The position numbers were made by a program, and so were the translations under genes. The notes beneath the pieces are model-generated. The model was given only the letters and a program-made list of their open reading frames with translations, was not told the origin of the DNA and did no database searches. This document shows positions 6,638-6,837 of a stretch of DNA of 6,837 bases, in pieces (position 1 is the first letter of the stretch; each line of letters begins with the position of its first letter). Source of the DNA: Kiritimatiellia bacterium (GTDB taxonomy: Bacteria; Verrucomicrobiota; Kiritimatiellia; RFP12; UBA1067); the NCBI GenBank assembly GCA_024405335.1, contig JAKSOX010000108.1:1-6837 (forward strand), given 5' to 3'.

Positions 6638-6680
6638 GGCCGCGAAGGCACACGGTAGGGCCGCGAGACCCTTCGCGGCC
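6638..6680 (-). repeat. Inverted repeat with two competing hairpins
   Basis: GGCCGCGAAGG (6638-6648) is the exact reverse complement of CCTTCGCGGCC (6670-6680), an 11-bp perfect stem with a 21-nt loop. Inside that loop GGCCGCGA (6659-6666) can instead pair with TCGCGGCC (6673-6680), an 8-bp stem with a 6-nt loop, so the two hairpins share one arm. It lies 60 bp past the stop of the upstream gene and may end that transcript, but no T-run follows on the minus strand. It may equally be a dispersed extragenic palindrome. Confidence 0.7.
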
Positions 6681-6695
6681 GCGGCGGCGAAATGC

Positions 6696-6720
6696 GTCCC
6701 AGCCGTCCCAGCCGTCCCAG
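6696..6720. repeat. 9-bp tandem repeat, GTCCCAGCC units
   Basis: GTCCCAGCC occurs at 6696-6704 and 6705-6713, followed by a partial copy GTCCCAG at 6714-6720. It sits in the spacer between the upstream partial gene and the inverted repeat. Translated it gives a WDG repeat, but that frame is Arg-rich and looks non-coding, so I treat this as an intergenic minisatellite-like repeat. Confidence 0.85.
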
Positions 6721-6739
6721 GACCGTCGCTGGGCGCGCT

Positions 6740-6837
6740 TCAGCGCAAAATGGCCATCGCGCCGGGAGGATCCTGGCGTTCGACGCAGCAGAGATCGACG
6801 GCCTTGCCGCGCACGCACGGGGCCGTCCCTCTTGTCC
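6740..6837 (-). CDS. C-terminal tail of an unidentified protein (partial, enters from the right edge)
   Basis: Thirty-one codons followed by TGA lie at the right edge. The frame ends with VDLCCVERQDPPGAMAILR. It is preferred over the longer overlapping minus-strand frame because its third codon positions are mostly G or C and its composition is protein-like, while the rival frame is strongly Arg-rich. The stop is followed by a spacer holding a tandem repeat, an inverted repeat and the next gene's promoter, which is the expected place for a gene end. I do not recognise the family from this fragment. Confidence 0.5.
   Translation of the reverse strand, partial: TRGTAPCVRGKAVDLCCVERQDPPGAMAILR

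Noticed and set aside
6615..6818. A 67-aa minus-strand frame containing a WDGWDG repeat.
   Set aside because: The repeat is a translation of the 9-bp tandem DNA repeat, the rest is Arg-rich, and the frame overlaps the more protein-like tail ending at 6740.
1..6837. tRNA, rRNA, CRISPR arrays, insertion sequences and phage or defence genes.
   Set aside because: I read both strands for cloverleaf-like elements, regularly spaced repeats, transposase motifs and terminal inverted repeats and saw none.

Overview
This is a very GC-rich bacterial window with every convincing gene on the minus strand, so transcription runs right to left. The AT-richer pieces are the short intergenic gaps. The mix of genes suggests an uncultured, polysaccharide-degrading, gut-type bacterium, probably from the Kiritimatiellota/Lentisphaerota side of the PVC group. 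That mix is a large secreted LamG/DUF2341 protein with an N-terminal 'EYxxSTG' module, a secreted GH20 hexosaminidase and a fused shikimate kinase/dehydroquinate synthase. The taxonomic placement is inference from gene content and style; no marker gene is present.

Layout in the direction of transcription. At 6837-6740 is the C-terminal tail of an unidentified gene. At 6739-6578 is a spacer with a 9-bp tandem repeat, a pair of mutually exclusive GC-rich hairpins and a good sigma-70-type promoter. At 6577-4724 is a 617-aa secreted protein with three lectin-like or adhesion-like modules. At 4723-4642 is a short gap with a possible terminator and an extended -10 promoter placed so close to the next ATG that the mRNA is probably leaderless. 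At 4641-2812 is a secreted GH20 family beta-N-acetylhexosaminidase. At 2800-1388 is a fused AroK-AroB protein, and at 1391-279 is AroA. After a 215-bp AT-richer gap, the window ends inside the start of a gene resembling DUF2157 membrane proteins (63-1), which has a perfect 9-nt Shine-Dalgarno.

The hexosaminidase, aroKB and aroA are packed with no room for promoters. The GH20 stop lies 11 bp before the chosen aroKB ATG, and aroKB/aroA overlap by ATGA, so they read as one operon. AroKB and AroA supply three chorismate-pathway steps: 3-dehydroquinate synthase, shikimate kinase and EPSP synthase. Driving them from a hexosaminidase promoter is an unusual pairing.

The most interesting points are the compact aro enzymes (AroA appears to lack about 23 residues of its first domain, and AroB is also trimmed), the GH20-aro operon, the shared TGGTATA(A/T)T promoter style with SD-less starts, and the competing hairpins beside the tandem repeat. 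I found no clearly new defence or mobile system, CRISPR array, tRNA or rRNA.
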